Source of the DNA: Paraburkholderia aromaticivorans
Lineage (GTDB): Bacteria > Pseudomonadota > Gammaproteobacteria > Burkholderiales > Burkholderiaceae
Length of the DNA stretch: 64,000 bases
Direction of reading: 5' to 3'
Assembly (NCBI RefSeq): GCF_012689525.1
Contig: NZ_CP051514.1
Location: 434,001 to 498,000, forward strand
This document shows positions 46,841 through 55,711 of the stretch, piece by piece (within the stretch, counting starts at the first letter, position 1; each line of letters opens with the position of its first letter). The notes under the pieces were generated by a model. The model was not told where the DNA came from and made no database searches. It worked only from the letters and a program-made list of their open reading frames with translations. A program made the position numbers and the translations under genes.

Positions 46841-48058
46841 TTGACACGCACAACCTCTCACAAATGGGCTTTCGCCACGCGGTACCGTCGTGGCGCCTTC
46901 GGCTGGAAATCCGCGTTGCCGATCCAGCGTCTGAAAGAAGCGCTGGCGGAGATCCGGCAGATCGCCCGCGCCGACCCTGTTCTCGCCGCGGACGGCGCCG
47001 TCGCTTTGCTCGAAAAGCTTTCGCCGGCGCTTGAACACGTAGACAGCTCTTCGGGGGCAATTGGCACCGCCGTGAATCGCGCAATCGACGCGCTTGTGCC
47101 GGTCATCGCCGGGGTGGACGGGCCCGCGCCGGTCCGGATGCGTTGGCTGGAACGCCTGTTTGATGCGCTCCAGGACGACCCGATGCCGTATATTGAACAG
47201 TTGGGCGACCGCTGGGGTGATCTGTGCGCGTTGCCCGCCATCGCGTCAGCATGGGCAGACCGGCTGTTTCCGATTACAGCGCAGGTGATGGGCGCTGAAG
47301 GACTGGGAGAGCATTTCGCGGGTACCACCGCCTGCCTGAGTGCGCTCAATGCCGCTGGGCGCCCTGAGGAACTACTCGCTCTCGTGAATGGCGCGCGCCT
47401 GAACTGGTGGGGGCATCGCCAGTACGGGGTGGATGCACTGATCGCATTGAATCGTTCGGCTGAAGCACTGCGTTACGCGGAAGCGTCGAGGGGGCTGAAC
47501 GCGCCCACTTCCGCCATCGCCGGCAAATGCGAAGCGATCCTTCTGTCGTCGGGCATGATGGACGAGGCATATCGGCGTTACGCAATCGAGGCCAATCAGG
47601 CCGCCACGCATCTTGCAACATTCCGTGCCATCGCGAAAAAATATCCGGACAGGAGTGCCGACAGCATCCTCCACAATCTGGTCGCGAGCAGTCCCGGCGC
47701 GGAGGGGAAATGGTTCGCCGCAGCGAAAGACGCCGGCCTGCTCGATCTGGCGGCGTCGCTCGCAATGCGCGGCCCCACCGACCCGCGAACCCTGACGCGG
47801 GCCGCACGCGATTTCGCGCAGCGTAAGCCTGAATTCGCGATGGCCTGTGGCACGGCAGCGTTGCACTGGATGGCCGCAGGCTTCGGGTACGAAATCACGG
47901 GGAGCGAGGTGCTGGATGCCTACGGTGCGCTGGCGGATGCGGCCCTTGCTTCCGGCATTGAATGCGACGAGCTCAACAAGCGTCTGCGGGAGCAGTTTGC
48001 GGACATTCCGGGGAATTCGTTCGTCGCCACGGTATTGGCACATCATTGGGCGGCATAA
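46841..48058 (+). CDS. Hypothetical alpha-solenoid protein
   Basis: A 405-residue protein from TTG 46841, with CCGGAG upstream. The opening SHKWAFATRYRRGAFGWKS is basic. The rest consists of repeated helix pairs (VNGARLNWWGHRQYGVDALI, GMMDEAYRRYAIEANQAATH), likely a tetratricopeptide-like solenoid for protein contacts. It appears to be co-transcribed with the preceding 290-residue gene. I do not recognise a named function; the family seems widespread on Burkholderia-type accessory DNA. Confidence 0.7.
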   Translation: MTRTTSHKWAFATRYRRGAFGWKSALPIQRLKEALAEIRQIARADPVLAADGAVALLEKLSPALEHVDSSSGAIGTAVNRAIDALVPVIAGVDGPAPVRMRWLERLFDALQDDPMPYIEQLGDRWGDLCALPAIASAWADRLFPITAQVMGAEGLGEHFAGTTACLSALNAAGRPEELLALVNGARLNWWGHRQYGVDALIALNRSAEALRYAEASRGLNAPTSAIAGKCEAILLSSGMMDEAYRRYAIEANQAATHLATFRAIAKKYPDRSADSILHNLVASSPGAEGKWFAAAKDAGLLDLAASLAMRGPTDPRTLTRAARDFAQRKPEFAMACGTAALHWMAAGFGYEITGSEVLDAYGALADAALASGIECDELNKRLREQFADIPGNSFVATVLAHHWAA

Positions 48059-48247
48059 GGTCGCGAGATGCATCCTGGCCACGGCATGGACGGTTTCTGC
48101 ACGCCCGAGGCCCGGCGGGTCGTCGTCAACGGATCGCTTCCGGTCGTATGGAACCAGCACCCGTTTTGCCGCGAATGACTGGACTGAAGCGCAACGCAGC
48201 TGGAGACGTAGTTTTATGACAGGCAGAATCGGTACAGGACTTGCATC

Positions 48248-48631
48248 ATGAAAGAGTACAACCCCGAACGCGTACCCGAACCTGAGTCATGGCTTGAGCT
48301 TGACGAGCAGGAGCGAATTGCTCTCGTCGAAACGTACCACCGCGTCGCCCGGATCAAGCTTCCCAACGTCACGGCACACGCTGCGCTACACGCGGTCGTC
48401 GAAAACCAGATCGCCCTGAACCTTGAGCGCGTGGTTCGGGCGATGGATCGCCTCGGGAAAGAAGGGCTTACGCAACACGACGCGGTTCACGCGATGGGCT
48501 CAGTCGTCGCAGAACATCTGTTTGATATTTTGAAGACAGATCAGAACGACGATGCTGCGACTCCGCAGGCGCGTTACTACGCGGCTGTGGAGCGATTGAC
48601 CGCCGCGAGCTGGCGCAGAGGGGAGCACTAA
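48248..48631 (+). CDS. Small conserved hypothetical protein
   Basis: A 127-residue acidic protein. The recognisable core is SWLELDEQERIALVETYHR, VTAHAALHAVVENQIALN and LTQHDAVHAMGSVVAEHLFD, a compact helical domain with regularly placed His residues (HAxxHxxVE and QHDAxHAxG), which might bind a metal. AGGAC lies about 10 nt upstream. It follows the solenoid gene by 190 bp. Confidence 0.75.
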   Translation: MKEYNPERVPEPESWLELDEQERIALVETYHRVARIKLPNVTAHAALHAVVENQIALNLERVVRAMDRLGKEGLTQHDAVHAMGSVVAEHLFDILKTDQNDDAATPQARYYAAVERLTAASWRRGEH

Positions 48632-48684
48632 TGCCGATACCATCGAAACTTTAGCCGTGGTCTGAGGCGAGGCAGCGTTTCAGA

Positions 48685-49001
48685 TTGAGCCATGCTCATA
48701 TCCAGATGGCGCGCGAACTGGGATTGAATCCCCGGAAATTCGGGTCACTGCTAACGGGCAGCAGGAACCGTGGGAGCGCCCCCTCGCGGAATTTATCGCG
48801 CATTGTTATCAAAAGCGCTTTGGCCATATTACGCCAGAACACGTGCAATCGCTGGAGGGCCTCATGAAGCGTGCCGAAGGGCGGCGCAGTGAGCGGCGGG
48901 AGAGAAAAACGAACAGAGCGGTTCCACCGACAGGGCCGCAACGTAGCGATGACGGATCGAGCGAAAAGTTGCGGGACTTCTGCGCACGTCGCGGTGAATA
49001 G
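48685..49001 (+). pseudogene. Small basic protein with a one-base deletion
   Basis: The first frame, from TTG 48685, gives QMARELGLNPRKFGSL and then turns nonsensical. A second frame gives ANGQQEPWERPLAEFIAH, YQKRFGHITPEHVQSLEG and a basic tail to a TAG at 48999. Joining them needs one extra base at about 48756. Intact relatives (PKKFGKLANHKQEPWK-type wording, from memory) confirm that the pieces belong together. Either the gene is recently broken or the base is a sequencing error. Confidence 0.65.
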
Positions 49002-49468
49002 GGCACGAACGGGGCGGACATGGTGACCGTCTGGGTGGGCGAAGTCGACCACGTACGCCAAGGATGCTTCTACTTTCGCTTCATTGCACGTCACTTCCTC
49101 GTTGTCGGTCGTCGCGAAGCTGCCCGATCGCAATGCAGCGCAAAGCCTTGCCGGGCAGGCGTTCCAGCGAAGCGTAACGGAGCGCATCAAATCTGCCAAG
49201 GAAAACTGTCACTCGTGATCACTCCAGTTATCAGATGTGGCGATTTTTTCTCCTTGCCGTTTTCCGGTCGTCGCCCGGTGACGGGCAATAGATTCGCGAT
49301 TGATCTGCCGTGCCCGGGCGCTTCCGGCCCCTGACGGCGCCTGGCGAAGTCAATGCACCTTAAGTTGATCCGGTTACTGCGGAACCGGACCGCCCGCTGG
49401 TCGTGATTGCGCGAAGGCAGGCCGATCGGGTAGGGTGGCGAGATCCCAACCACAACGAGGAATCAACC
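49002..49468. other. Spacer upstream of the HU gene
   Basis: About 465 bp with no supported gene. It should contain the promoter of the HU-YhcG pair; GAGG at 49457-49460 is the HU ribosome binding site. Confidence 0.3.
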
Positions 49469-49747
49469 GTGAACAAGCAGGAACTGGTGGATGCGGTCGC
49501 GGCGGTAACCGATGAAAGCAAGGCCGCGACCGGCGAGATGATCGACGCCGTGATCGCTGCGATCACCGGCGCGGTGACGAAGGGCGATACCGTCCAGCTG
49601 ATCGGCTTCGGCTCGTTTTCGACAGGTGCGCGCGCCGCACGGATCGGCCGCAATCCGGCGACCGGCGCCGAAATCCAGATTCCCGCGGCGAAGACCGTCA
49701 AGTTCACGGCGGGCAAGGCGTTCAAGGATGCCGTCAACGCGTCATGA
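49469..49747 (+). CDS. HU-family DNA-bending protein
   Basis: A 92-residue HU/IHF-type protein from GTG 49469, preceded by GAGG at 8-nt spacing. The dimer helices ([20 protein letters not shown]), the turn GFGSF, and the DNA-binding arm [14 protein letters not shown] are typical, as is the ending [12 protein letters not shown]. It bends DNA without strong sequence preference. Its stop overlaps the start of a YhcG-type nuclease gene (ATGA, 49744-49747), an unusual coupling. Confidence 0.95.
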   Translation: MNKQELVDAVAAVTDESKAATGEMIDAVIAAITGAVTKGDTVQLIGFGSFSTGARAARIGRNPATGAEIQIPAAKTVKFTAGKAFKDAVNAS

Positions 49748-50901
49748 CGAAGGTGGCGATCGCGCCCGGCGACTACGCCGGGCTGCACAAGGAAGTGGTC
49801 AGTGTCGTCGAGTCGGCGCGACGCACGGCGGCACGCAACGTCAATGCCGTGATGACCGCCGCCTACTGGGAGATCGGGCGGCGGATCGTTGCCAGTGAGC
49901 AGGGCGGGCAGGCGCGCGCCGGCTACGGACAGGCGCTGATCGCCCGGCTCGCGGACGACCTGACGCGTCGTTTCGGACGCGGATTCGGCCGGGCCAATCT
50001 GGCCAGCATGCGCGCCTTTTATTCCGCCTGGCCGGCGGCGGAGATTTTCCAGACAGTGTCTGGAAAATCTGCAACTCCCGAAAATGTCCAGACGCCGTCT
50101 GGAAAATCGCTGCCGGCGAAAGACGTCGTCGACGCCACGACAACGGCGCCCGATTACATGGCGCTGGCCACCCGGTTTACGTTGCCCTGGTCCGCCTATG
50201 TGCGCCTGCTTTCAGTGAAGACGGCCGCCGCCCGTGCTTTCTATGAAACAGAGGCGTTGCGCGAAGGCTGGTCGGTGCGCCAGCTTGACCGCCAGATCGG
50301 TAGCCAGCTTTACGAGCGGCTGGCGCTGTCGCGCAACAAGGCGGCCCTGCTCAGGAAAGCCGCCGATGTCCAGCCGGGTGATCTTCTTACGACAGAGGAG
50401 GCAATTCGCGACCCGTTCGTACTCGAGTTTCTCGACATCAAGGACGAGTACTCGGAGTCGGACCTTGAGGAAGCGCTGATCCAGCATCTGGCGGATTTCC
50501 TGCTGGAGCTTGGCGACGACTTCGCTTTCGTCGGCCGGCAGCGTCGCCTGAGAATCGACGACACCTGGTTCAGGGTCGATCTGGTGTTTTTCCATCGACG
50601 GTTGAGATGCCTGGTCATCATCGATCTCAAGGTCGGTCGCTTCAGCTATGCGGACGCCGGACAGATGCATCTCTATCTGAACTATGCGCGCGAGCACTGG
50701 ATGAAGCCTGGGGAGAATCCACCTGTCGGTCTGATCCTTTGCGCCGAAAAAGGTGCGGCCGAAGCACACTACGCGCTGGACAACCTGCCGAACAAGATTC
50801 TCGCGGCGGAATACCAGACGGTGTTGCCCGATGAGGCGATGATCGTGCAGGAACTGGAGCGCACAACAGCGGAACTGGAGCGGCGTACCGGCGCTTCGTA
50901 A
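49744..50901 (+). CDS. YhcG/DUF1016 family PD-(D/E)xK nuclease-like protein
   Basis: A 385-residue protein. The N-terminal DUF1016 domain (residues about 10-100: [37 protein letters not shown]) is followed by a variable linker with two [16 protein letters not shown] repeats (about 100-125). A second helical domain comes next, then a C-terminal restriction-endonuclease-like fold. In that fold, [20 protein letters not shown] and [18 protein letters not shown] supply the D-x(n)-(D/E)xK residues. Such proteins are tied to mobile elements and putative DNA processing. It starts inside the HU stop. Confidence 0.9.
   Translation: MTKVAIAPGDYAGLHKEVVSVVESARRTAARNVNAVMTAAYWEIGRRIVASEQGGQARAGYGQALIARLADDLTRRFGRGFGRANLASMRAFYSAWPAAEIFQTVSGKSATPENVQTPSGKSLPAKDVVDATTTAPDYMALATRFTLPWSAYVRLLSVKTAAARAFYETEALREGWSVRQLDRQIGSQLYERLALSRNKAALLRKAADVQPGDLLTTEEAIRDPFVLEFLDIKDEYSESDLEEALIQHLADFLLELGDDFAFVGRQRRLRIDDTWFRVDLVFFHRRLRCLVIIDLKVGRFSYADAGQMHLYLNYAREHWMKPGENPPVGLILCAEKGAAEAHYALDNLPNKILAAEYQTVLPDEAMIVQELERTTAELERRTGAS
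50044..50107. repeat. Two short palindromes inside the YhcG gene
   Basis: A 25-nt perfect palindrome at 50044-50068 (ATTTTCCAGACA, central G, complement) is followed 43 bp later by a second, TCCAGACG/CGTCTGGA, at 50087-50103. They encode the variable linker of the protein. Confidence 0.7.
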
Positions 50902-50992
50902 TGTTCGGTCCCGATGCCTGACCGATCCCATCGCGGTCATCTGAAGACGAGGCCGCGACCCGGTAACCCATGCAACAACGACGGAGGTAGCG

Positions 50993-51577
50993 ATGAACAG
51001 AAGAGGTTTTGTGCGGACGGGCGCAATGCTAGTTGGCGCGGGTCTTACTCTTACGGTCTCCCTGGGGGCGGTAAGCGATGCCATTGCCAACGAGTCCAAC
51101 GATTCGAAGCGGCGGGCGATCGATGCAAAGGTCCATGGGACCCTGTCGAAGCTGTACGCGAACGTCGGGGGTTCCCGGGAATTGGTCGACAAGGCGAACG
51201 GTGTGCTCGTGTTCCCATCGGTGATCAAGGTTGGCTTCGTCGCCGGTGGCGAGTACGGCGAAGGCGCATTGCGCGTAGGCGGGAAATCCGTTGGTTACTA
51301 CAGCACGGTATCCGGGTCATTTGGCCTGCAGGCAGGGGCTCAATCGAAGGCCGTTATCTTCCTGTTCATGACCCATGATGCGCTCAACAGCTTTCGCCGT
51401 TCCAAAGGCTGGTCGGTCGGCGGAGAAGGGTCAGTCGCGCTCTTGAAGGTCGGTGCGAACGGTGCGATCGATACGACAACGGCAACCGCACCAGTCAATG
51501 CGATCGTGCTGACCAATGCCGGTCTGATGGGAGATGTGTCGCTCTCGGGAACCAAGGTCTCGCGACTCAAAATTTGA
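50993..51577 (+). CDS. SYLF-domain (YSC84-like) lipid-binding protein
   Basis: A 194-residue exported protein. Residues 1-32 form a signal peptide with a twin-Arg (NRRGFVRTGAMLVGAGLTL). The mature part is a SYLF domain: LVDKANGVLVFPSVIKVGFV, GGEYGEGALRVGG, FGLQAGAQSKAVIFLFMT, with the terminal SGTKVSRL. Bacterial members are periplasmic or outer-membrane-associated and bind lipids. GGAGG lies about 6 nt before ATG 50993. It stands alone and looks intact. Confidence 0.9.
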   Translation: MNRRGFVRTGAMLVGAGLTLTVSLGAVSDAIANESNDSKRRAIDAKVHGTLSKLYANVGGSRELVDKANGVLVFPSVIKVGFVAGGEYGEGALRVGGKSVGYYSTVSGSFGLQAGAQSKAVIFLFMTHDALNSFRRSKGWSVGGEGSVALLKVGANGAIDTTTATAPVNAIVLTNAGLMGDVSLSGTKVSRLKI

Positions 51578-51754
51578 GTGCGGCGGTGGCCGCGTTCGTT
51601 TTGCGAGGCTTCGGGCGGATTCGTGAGCCGAATGGCGGTTTGCGGGTGCATACGCGATGCTTGAGCGTCGAGGCGACTGTAGATTCGATGCCCCTTTGTG
51701 GCCGCACCCAACCCGGTCAGCCTACCGAAAGTCAAGACCGGCCGCTATCGGATC

Positions 51755-52183
51755 GTAAGCGTCATTTGAAGGCCGTATCGACATCGACGTTGAGAGTGTC
51801 CAAAGTGATGCCCATCACTTCGAGTAGTGGGGACCACTTTGATGACAGAGATCGACTGTGCTGGGAGCCGCAAGGGGCGGCCGAATTGCGCGCCTGAATT
51901 CCGGCGTGAAGTTGCGATAGCAGCGTGCGAGCCGGGCATCTCGGTGGCAAAGCTCGCGCAGTCGCACGGTCTGAATCCGAACATGGTGTTCAAGTGGCGC
52001 AGGCAGTACCGTGCGGGTCTGCTGGACAACAAGACGGTGAGCGAGCCGGCAGTGTTCATTCCGGTGGCGATATCGCCGGATGATTCGATGGCGGTTTCGT
52101 CGCTACCGGTGCCGACAGCGCAATTGCCATTGCGCGCACAGGAAGCCGCGACTTCAGGTACGCGCGTCACCGCGACGGCGTGA
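51755..52183 (+). mobile_element. IS66-family left end with tnpA, truncated
   Basis: Begins with the IS66 terminal signature GTAAGCG at 51755 (GTAAGCGTCATTTGAAGGCC). tnpA starts 87 bp inside. The end strongly resembles the right end at 63770 (GTAAGCGACATTTG on the opposite strand). Everything after about 52150 belongs to another, oppositely oriented IS66 copy, so this is only a left-end fragment. Confidence 0.75.
51842..52183 (+). CDS. tnpA: IS66 TnpA-type helix-turn-helix protein, C-terminus altered
   Basis: About 113 residues. CAPEFRREVAIAACEPGISV, KLAQSHGLNPNMVFKWRRQY is the helix-turn-helix of IS66 accessory protein TnpA. The N-terminus is natural (MTEIDCAGSRKGR). The C-terminal residues after about 52140 come from the antisense strand of a neighbouring tnpB piece, so the gene is 3'-truncated. 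No downstream tnpB/tnpC accompanies it here. Confidence 0.75.
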   Translation: MTEIDCAGSRKGRPNCAPEFRREVAIAACEPGISVAKLAQSHGLNPNMVFKWRRQYRAGLLDNKTVSEPAVFIPVAISPDDSMAVSSLPVPTAQLPLRAQEAATSGTRVTATA

Positions 52184-52308
52184 TACGGCTCGCGCGCCGG
52201 GATCTCAATGCCCTCGAGCCAGGCGTTCAGTTCAGCAAGCGTAAAGCCGCGTTGCGCGAGCGCCAGTGGTGACGGAAAGCGGCCTCTTTCAAGGCGCTTG
52301 TACCAGAG
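52184..52308 (-). pseudogene. tnpB: IS66 tnpB, C-terminal part (split by IS21)
   Basis: On the minus strand this encodes LWYKRLERGRFPSPLALAQR, then FTLAELNAWLEGIEIPARE, the end of IS66 TnpB. The N-terminal part of the same gene lies at 55712-55909, on the other side of an IS21-family element that inserted with duplication of CCAGAG. Confidence 0.8.
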
Positions 52309-52528
52309 TGTCATTGGCGTTCTGAAAGTCGTTTAAATCTGTCGGTCTGAAATCCACCTCTTCGCTGGTTTTCTTCGGGTTCGTCTATTTATCAAGGACG
52401 TGACTCTTCTTGCGCATTTTCTTCGTTCATCCTAGGCGTTTTCTTCCTTTATTGGTCCCGTTTGTCGGGATCAACCGGTTAAGGTTGCTCGCGGGTGGTG
52501 GCGCATGATCGGCGCAAGGGGGCCGATC

Positions 52529-53029
52529 ATGAAACGCCAACGACAACGGCAGTGTTCCGGTTGCGGAGCGTTGTTCCGCCCGGACCCGCGCAACGTCAGA
52601 CACCAGCGGTATTGCAGCGCCCTCGCGTGCCGTCAGGCGAGCAAGGCGGCCAGTCAGCGCCAGTGGCTTTCCCAATCTGAGAATCAGGACTACTTCCGCG
52701 GCCCGCAAAACGTCGCGCGGGTGCAGCGCTGGCGCGAACAGCATCCAGGATACTGGCGGCGTTCAGGTGTGCGGGAGGGCGGTGCGTTACAAGATGACTC
52801 CTGCGTGCAAGCCATTGAAACAAAAGAGGAATCGCCATTCTTAACGGGCGATGCGTTACAAGATGTCCTGTCGGCGCAACCCGCCGTGCTGATTGGGTTG
52901 ATCGCCCATCTGACTGACAGTGCGTTACAAGAAGACATCGCGCTGAGCACCCGGCGCCTGCTACAACTGGGACAGGACATTCTGAGCGGGAGACGCGAGC
53001 ATGGTGATCAAGCGGGTCATCTGCCCTGA
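52529..53029 (+). CDS. Zinc-finger-like accessory protein of the IS21 element
   Basis: A 166-residue protein. The N-terminus carries QCSGCGALFRPDPRNVRHQRYC and further CSALAC, a treble-clef-like Cys set probably binding zinc. A region resembling HxxYWRR motifs (WREQHPGYWRRSG) follows. The C-terminal third consists of three 23-residue repeats starting ALQD/ALQD/ALQE. Its end overlaps the next gene by 29 bp. It probably regulates transposition or binds the ends; that is inferred from location only. Confidence 0.65.
   Translation: MKRQRQRQCSGCGALFRPDPRNVRHQRYCSALACRQASKAASQRQWLSQSENQDYFRGPQNVARVQRWREQHPGYWRRSGVREGGALQDDSCVQAIETKEESPFLTGDALQDVLSAQPAVLIGLIAHLTDSALQEDIALSTRRLLQLGQDILSGRREHGDQAGHLP
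52783..52932. repeat. Three copies of TGCGTTACAAGA at exact 69-bp spacing
   Basis: The 12-mer occurs at 52783, 52852 and 52921, always as codons for ALQ plus an acidic residue. The intervening bases differ, so the shared part is conserved at DNA level and could be a protein-binding site inside the gene. Confidence 0.7.
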
Positions 53030-53399
53030 GCGGATCCGGCAGGTTCCGGCGCAGTTCAGCTGGATCGATCACCGGCTGGTGCGCGAGCGGTATATCGAGC
53101 GCTGTGACGCCTGTGCTGCCGCGCTGTACCTGTTTCTGGTCACCGTTGCTGATGCCCAGGGCCTGAGCTACTACGCGGACACGTCGCTTGCGCAGCGGCT
53201 GTCGATGGCCCCGGCGCGCCTGTCGATGGCGCGCAGCGATCTGGTGCGTATCGGCCTGATCGCCTGGCAAAGGCCGCTGTATCAGGTGCTGGCGCTCGAT
53301 ACACCGCCGCCGGAGTCGGCGCCGCCCGCGCCTGCTCAAGCCGACGTGGCGACCCATCTGGAGCGGCTGCACGCGGCGCTGGGCAAACGCCATGCTTGA
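53001..53399 (+). CDS. Winged-helix-like accessory protein of the IS21 element
   Basis: A 132-residue protein between the zinc-finger gene (29-bp overlap) and istA (8-bp overlap). The central part SWIDHRLVRERYIERCDACAA, LYLFLVTVADAQGLSYYAD, LAQRLSMAPARLSMARSDLVRIG resembles a replication-initiator-like or MarR-like winged helix. The C-terminus is a proline-rich linker with a short helix (LERLHAALGKRHA). It may help target or regulate the transposase. Confidence 0.65.
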   Translation: MVIKRVICPERIRQVPAQFSWIDHRLVRERYIERCDACAAALYLFLVTVADAQGLSYYADTSLAQRLSMAPARLSMARSDLVRIGLIAWQRPLYQVLALDTPPPESAPPAPAQADVATHLERLHAALGKRHA

Positions 53400-54870
53400 T
53401 TACGAGACGTACTGCAGGATCCGCGACTGCCATGACCGGCAGCATCTGACGATCACGCAGACGGCGCGCGCGCTCGGGCTGCATGCGCAAACGGTGGCGA
53501 AATGGATCAGGGCGGGCGCGTATCAGCCGCGCCGCTCGCCACGGCGCGCGAGCCGGCTCGATCCGTTCAAGGCGCAGGTGGTTCGCTGGCTCGATGCGCA
53601 TCCGTATAGCGTTCAGCAGGTCTTCCAGCGCCTGCGCGAAGCGGGCTTCGAAGGCGGCTACACGATTGTGCGCGACTATGTGAGCGCAATCCGCCCACCG
53701 CGACACGAGGCGTTCCTGAAACTTGCCTTCACTCCCGGGGAGTGTGCCCAGATTGATTGGGGCGAATACGGCACGATTGATGTGGGCTCGACGCGCCGGC
53801 GACTGTCGTTCTTCGTCATGGTGCTGTGCTATAGCCGCCTGATGTATGTCGAATTCACCGTGTCGCAGACGATGGAGCACTTCCTCGCATGCCATGAGCA
53901 CGCGTTCGCAGCCTTCCATGGTTGCCCGGCCAGGGTGATGGTGGACAATCTGAAGTCAGCGGTACTGCAGCGCCTGGTGGGCGAGGCGCCGGTGTTCAAT
54001 CCGCGCTATCTGGATGCGGCGCGTCACTGGGGATTCGACATCGTGGCCTGCAATGTAGGAAAAGGCAACGAAAAAGGACGGGTCGAAAATGGTGTAGGTT
54101 ACGTCAAGAAAAATCTCCTCAACGGGCTTGAGCTCGCCGGGTTCAGCGCGATCAACCCCGCGGCCCAGCTCTGGCTCGAGACCATCGCCAATGTGCGTAT
54201 ACACGGTGAGACGCACCAGCGCCCCGTCGATCTGTTTGCAGCCGAGCAGGCGCATCTGAAACCGCTGAATCCATCAGCCTACGATGTCGCACGCATTGTG
54301 ACGGTGCGTGCCAGCAAGCAGTTTCGCGTGGCGCTGGACACCAACCATTATTCCGTGCCGGCCCGGTATGCGAGTGCGCGTGTGACGCTCAAGGCATATC
54401 CCGAGCGGGTCTGCATCTACCACGACAACCAGCTGATCGCCCGACATGTGCGAAGCTACGATCGCCATCAGGATATTGAGGATCCCGAACATCCCAAGGC
54501 ACTGCTCGCACAACGCCGCAATGCCCGGGAACAGCGGCTGATGATGCAGTTCCTGAAACTGGGCCCGCATGCCCAGGCCTATTACGACGGACTCGATCAA
54601 CGACGTACCAATGCGCGACAGCACGTGCGAAAGATCATCGCATTAAGCGAGATCTACGGCGTCGAGGCGGTCGGGCGTGCCATGCGTGATGGGCTTGCGT
54701 TTCACGCCTTCAGTTGCGAGTACATCGCCAACATTCTGGAGATGAAAGCCCGGCAGATTCCCGAAGTCGGCGCGCTGCACCTGGTCCGCCATCAGGATCT
54801 GCTGGACATCGAACTCGCGCAACCGGATCTCTCGCACTACGGACCGGAGGAGCCCCATGACGAAAGCTGA
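53392..54870 (+). CDS. istA: IS21-family transposase IstA
   Basis: A 492-residue DDE transposase. The N-terminal helix-turn-helix (LTITQTARALGLHAQTVAKW) is followed by a second DNA-binding region. The rve core starts with QIDWGEYGTIDVG (first Asp), continues with MVDNLKSAVL (second Asp), and ends with GNEKGRVENGVGYVKKN (Glu). The C-terminal Mu-like beta domain (FRVALDTNHYSVPARY) is present. It works with IstB, which it overlaps by 14 bp. No defect is seen. Confidence 0.96.
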   Translation: MLDYETYCRIRDCHDRQHLTITQTARALGLHAQTVAKWIRAGAYQPRRSPRRASRLDPFKAQVVRWLDAHPYSVQQVFQRLREAGFEGGYTIVRDYVSAIRPPRHEAFLKLAFTPGECAQIDWGEYGTIDVGSTRRRLSFFVMVLCYSRLMYVEFTVSQTMEHFLACHEHAFAAFHGCPARVMVDNLKSAVLQRLVGEAPVFNPRYLDAARHWGFDIVACNVGKGNEKGRVENGVGYVKKNLLNGLELAGFSAINPAAQLWLETIANVRIHGETHQRPVDLFAAEQAHLKPLNPSAYDVARIVTVRASKQFRVALDTNHYSVPARYASARVTLKAYPERVCIYHDNQLIARHVRSYDRHQDIEDPEHPKALLAQRRNAREQRLMMQFLKLGPHAQAYYDGLDQRRTNARQHVRKIIALSEIYGVEAVGRAMRDGLAFHAFSCEYIANILEMKARQIPEVGALHLVRHQDLLDIELAQPDLSHYGPEEPHDES

Positions 54871-55648
54871 ACACACCACCATGCACCAGCGCAAACCCGC
54901 CATCGATACGTTGCCTGCACAACTCACGGAACTACACCTGAGCTACGTGCTGCAACATTACGAGGCACTGGCTGGCGACGCGGGCGCGCAGCACTGGTCG
55001 CATGTCGACTATCTGGCCCACCTGATCGAGGGCGAAGCGCATCGTCGCGAGGATCGTAGTATCGCCCGGCGCATCGCCCTGGCCCGTTTCCCGATACTCA
55101 AGACGCTCGACCAGTTCGAATGGAGCTGGCCCACCCACATCAACCGGCTGCAGATCCAGAACCTGTTCCGGCTGAACTTCATCGAAGAGTCGGCTAACGT
55201 GATCTTCCTCGGCGGCGTCGGGCTCGGCAAGAGTCACCTGAGTATTGCGCTCGGACATACCGCGTGCCTGCGCGGCTACCCGGTGCTCTTCGCTAACGCG
55301 GTGGATATCATTAACTCGGTGAACGCCGCCTATGCGCATGGCGGCCTCAAACGCGAATTGCGCCGCTACGTCAAACCGCGCCTGCTTATTGTCGATGAAC
55401 TGGGATATTTACCCATCGATAAACAGGGTGCCGACGCGCTGTTCCAGATCATCAGTCAACGATATGAAAAGAGCGCAACCATCATCAACTCCAATCGTGC
55501 CTTTAAACACTGGGCTGAGATCTTCAACCACGACACCACGCTCACCTCCGCGTTGCTCGATCGCATCCTTCATCACGCCGAGACTGTCGTCATCGAAGGC
55601 AAAAGCTATCGGATGAAAGACCAGATCGACCCTGATCCTGCCGCTTGA
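54857..55648 (+). CDS. istB: IS21-family ATPase IstB
   Basis: A 263-residue AAA+ ATPase that selects target DNA and stimulates IstA. The N-terminal IstB domain (LPAQLTELHLSYVLQHYEAL) is followed by Walker A GGVGLGKSHLS, Walker B LLIVDELGYLP, sensor I (ATIINSNRAF) and the C-terminal arginine region (LLDRILHHAETVVIEGKSYRM). It starts within istA, ensuring coupled translation. Confidence 0.96.
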   Translation: MTKAEHTTMHQRKPAIDTLPAQLTELHLSYVLQHYEALAGDAGAQHWSHVDYLAHLIEGEAHRREDRSIARRIALARFPILKTLDQFEWSWPTHINRLQIQNLFRLNFIEESANVIFLGGVGLGKSHLSIALGHTACLRGYPVLFANAVDIINSVNAAYAHGGLKRELRRYVKPRLLIVDELGYLPIDKQGADALFQIISQRYEKSATIINSNRAFKHWAEIFNHDTTLTSALLDRILHHAETVVIEGKSYRMKDQIDPDPAA

Positions 55649-55711
55649 CCGTCTTCAGCATAGTGAGTTTCAAACCGTCCGTTTTGCGTGACATTCGCGC
55701 CGCTCCTGACA

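Larger units (their letters stand above)
52309..55711 (+). mobile_element. IS21-family element, complete, with two extra genes
   Basis: A 3403-bp element with ends TGTCA (52309) and TGACA (55711). Internal similarity between the ends includes CGGT-pyrimidine-TGAAA. It is flanked by CCAGAG at 52303-52308 and 55712-55717, a 6-bp target duplication. It carries four overlapping or closely spaced genes: a zinc-finger-like protein, a winged-helix-like protein, istA and istB. Most IS21 elements have only the last two. Confidence 0.9.
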
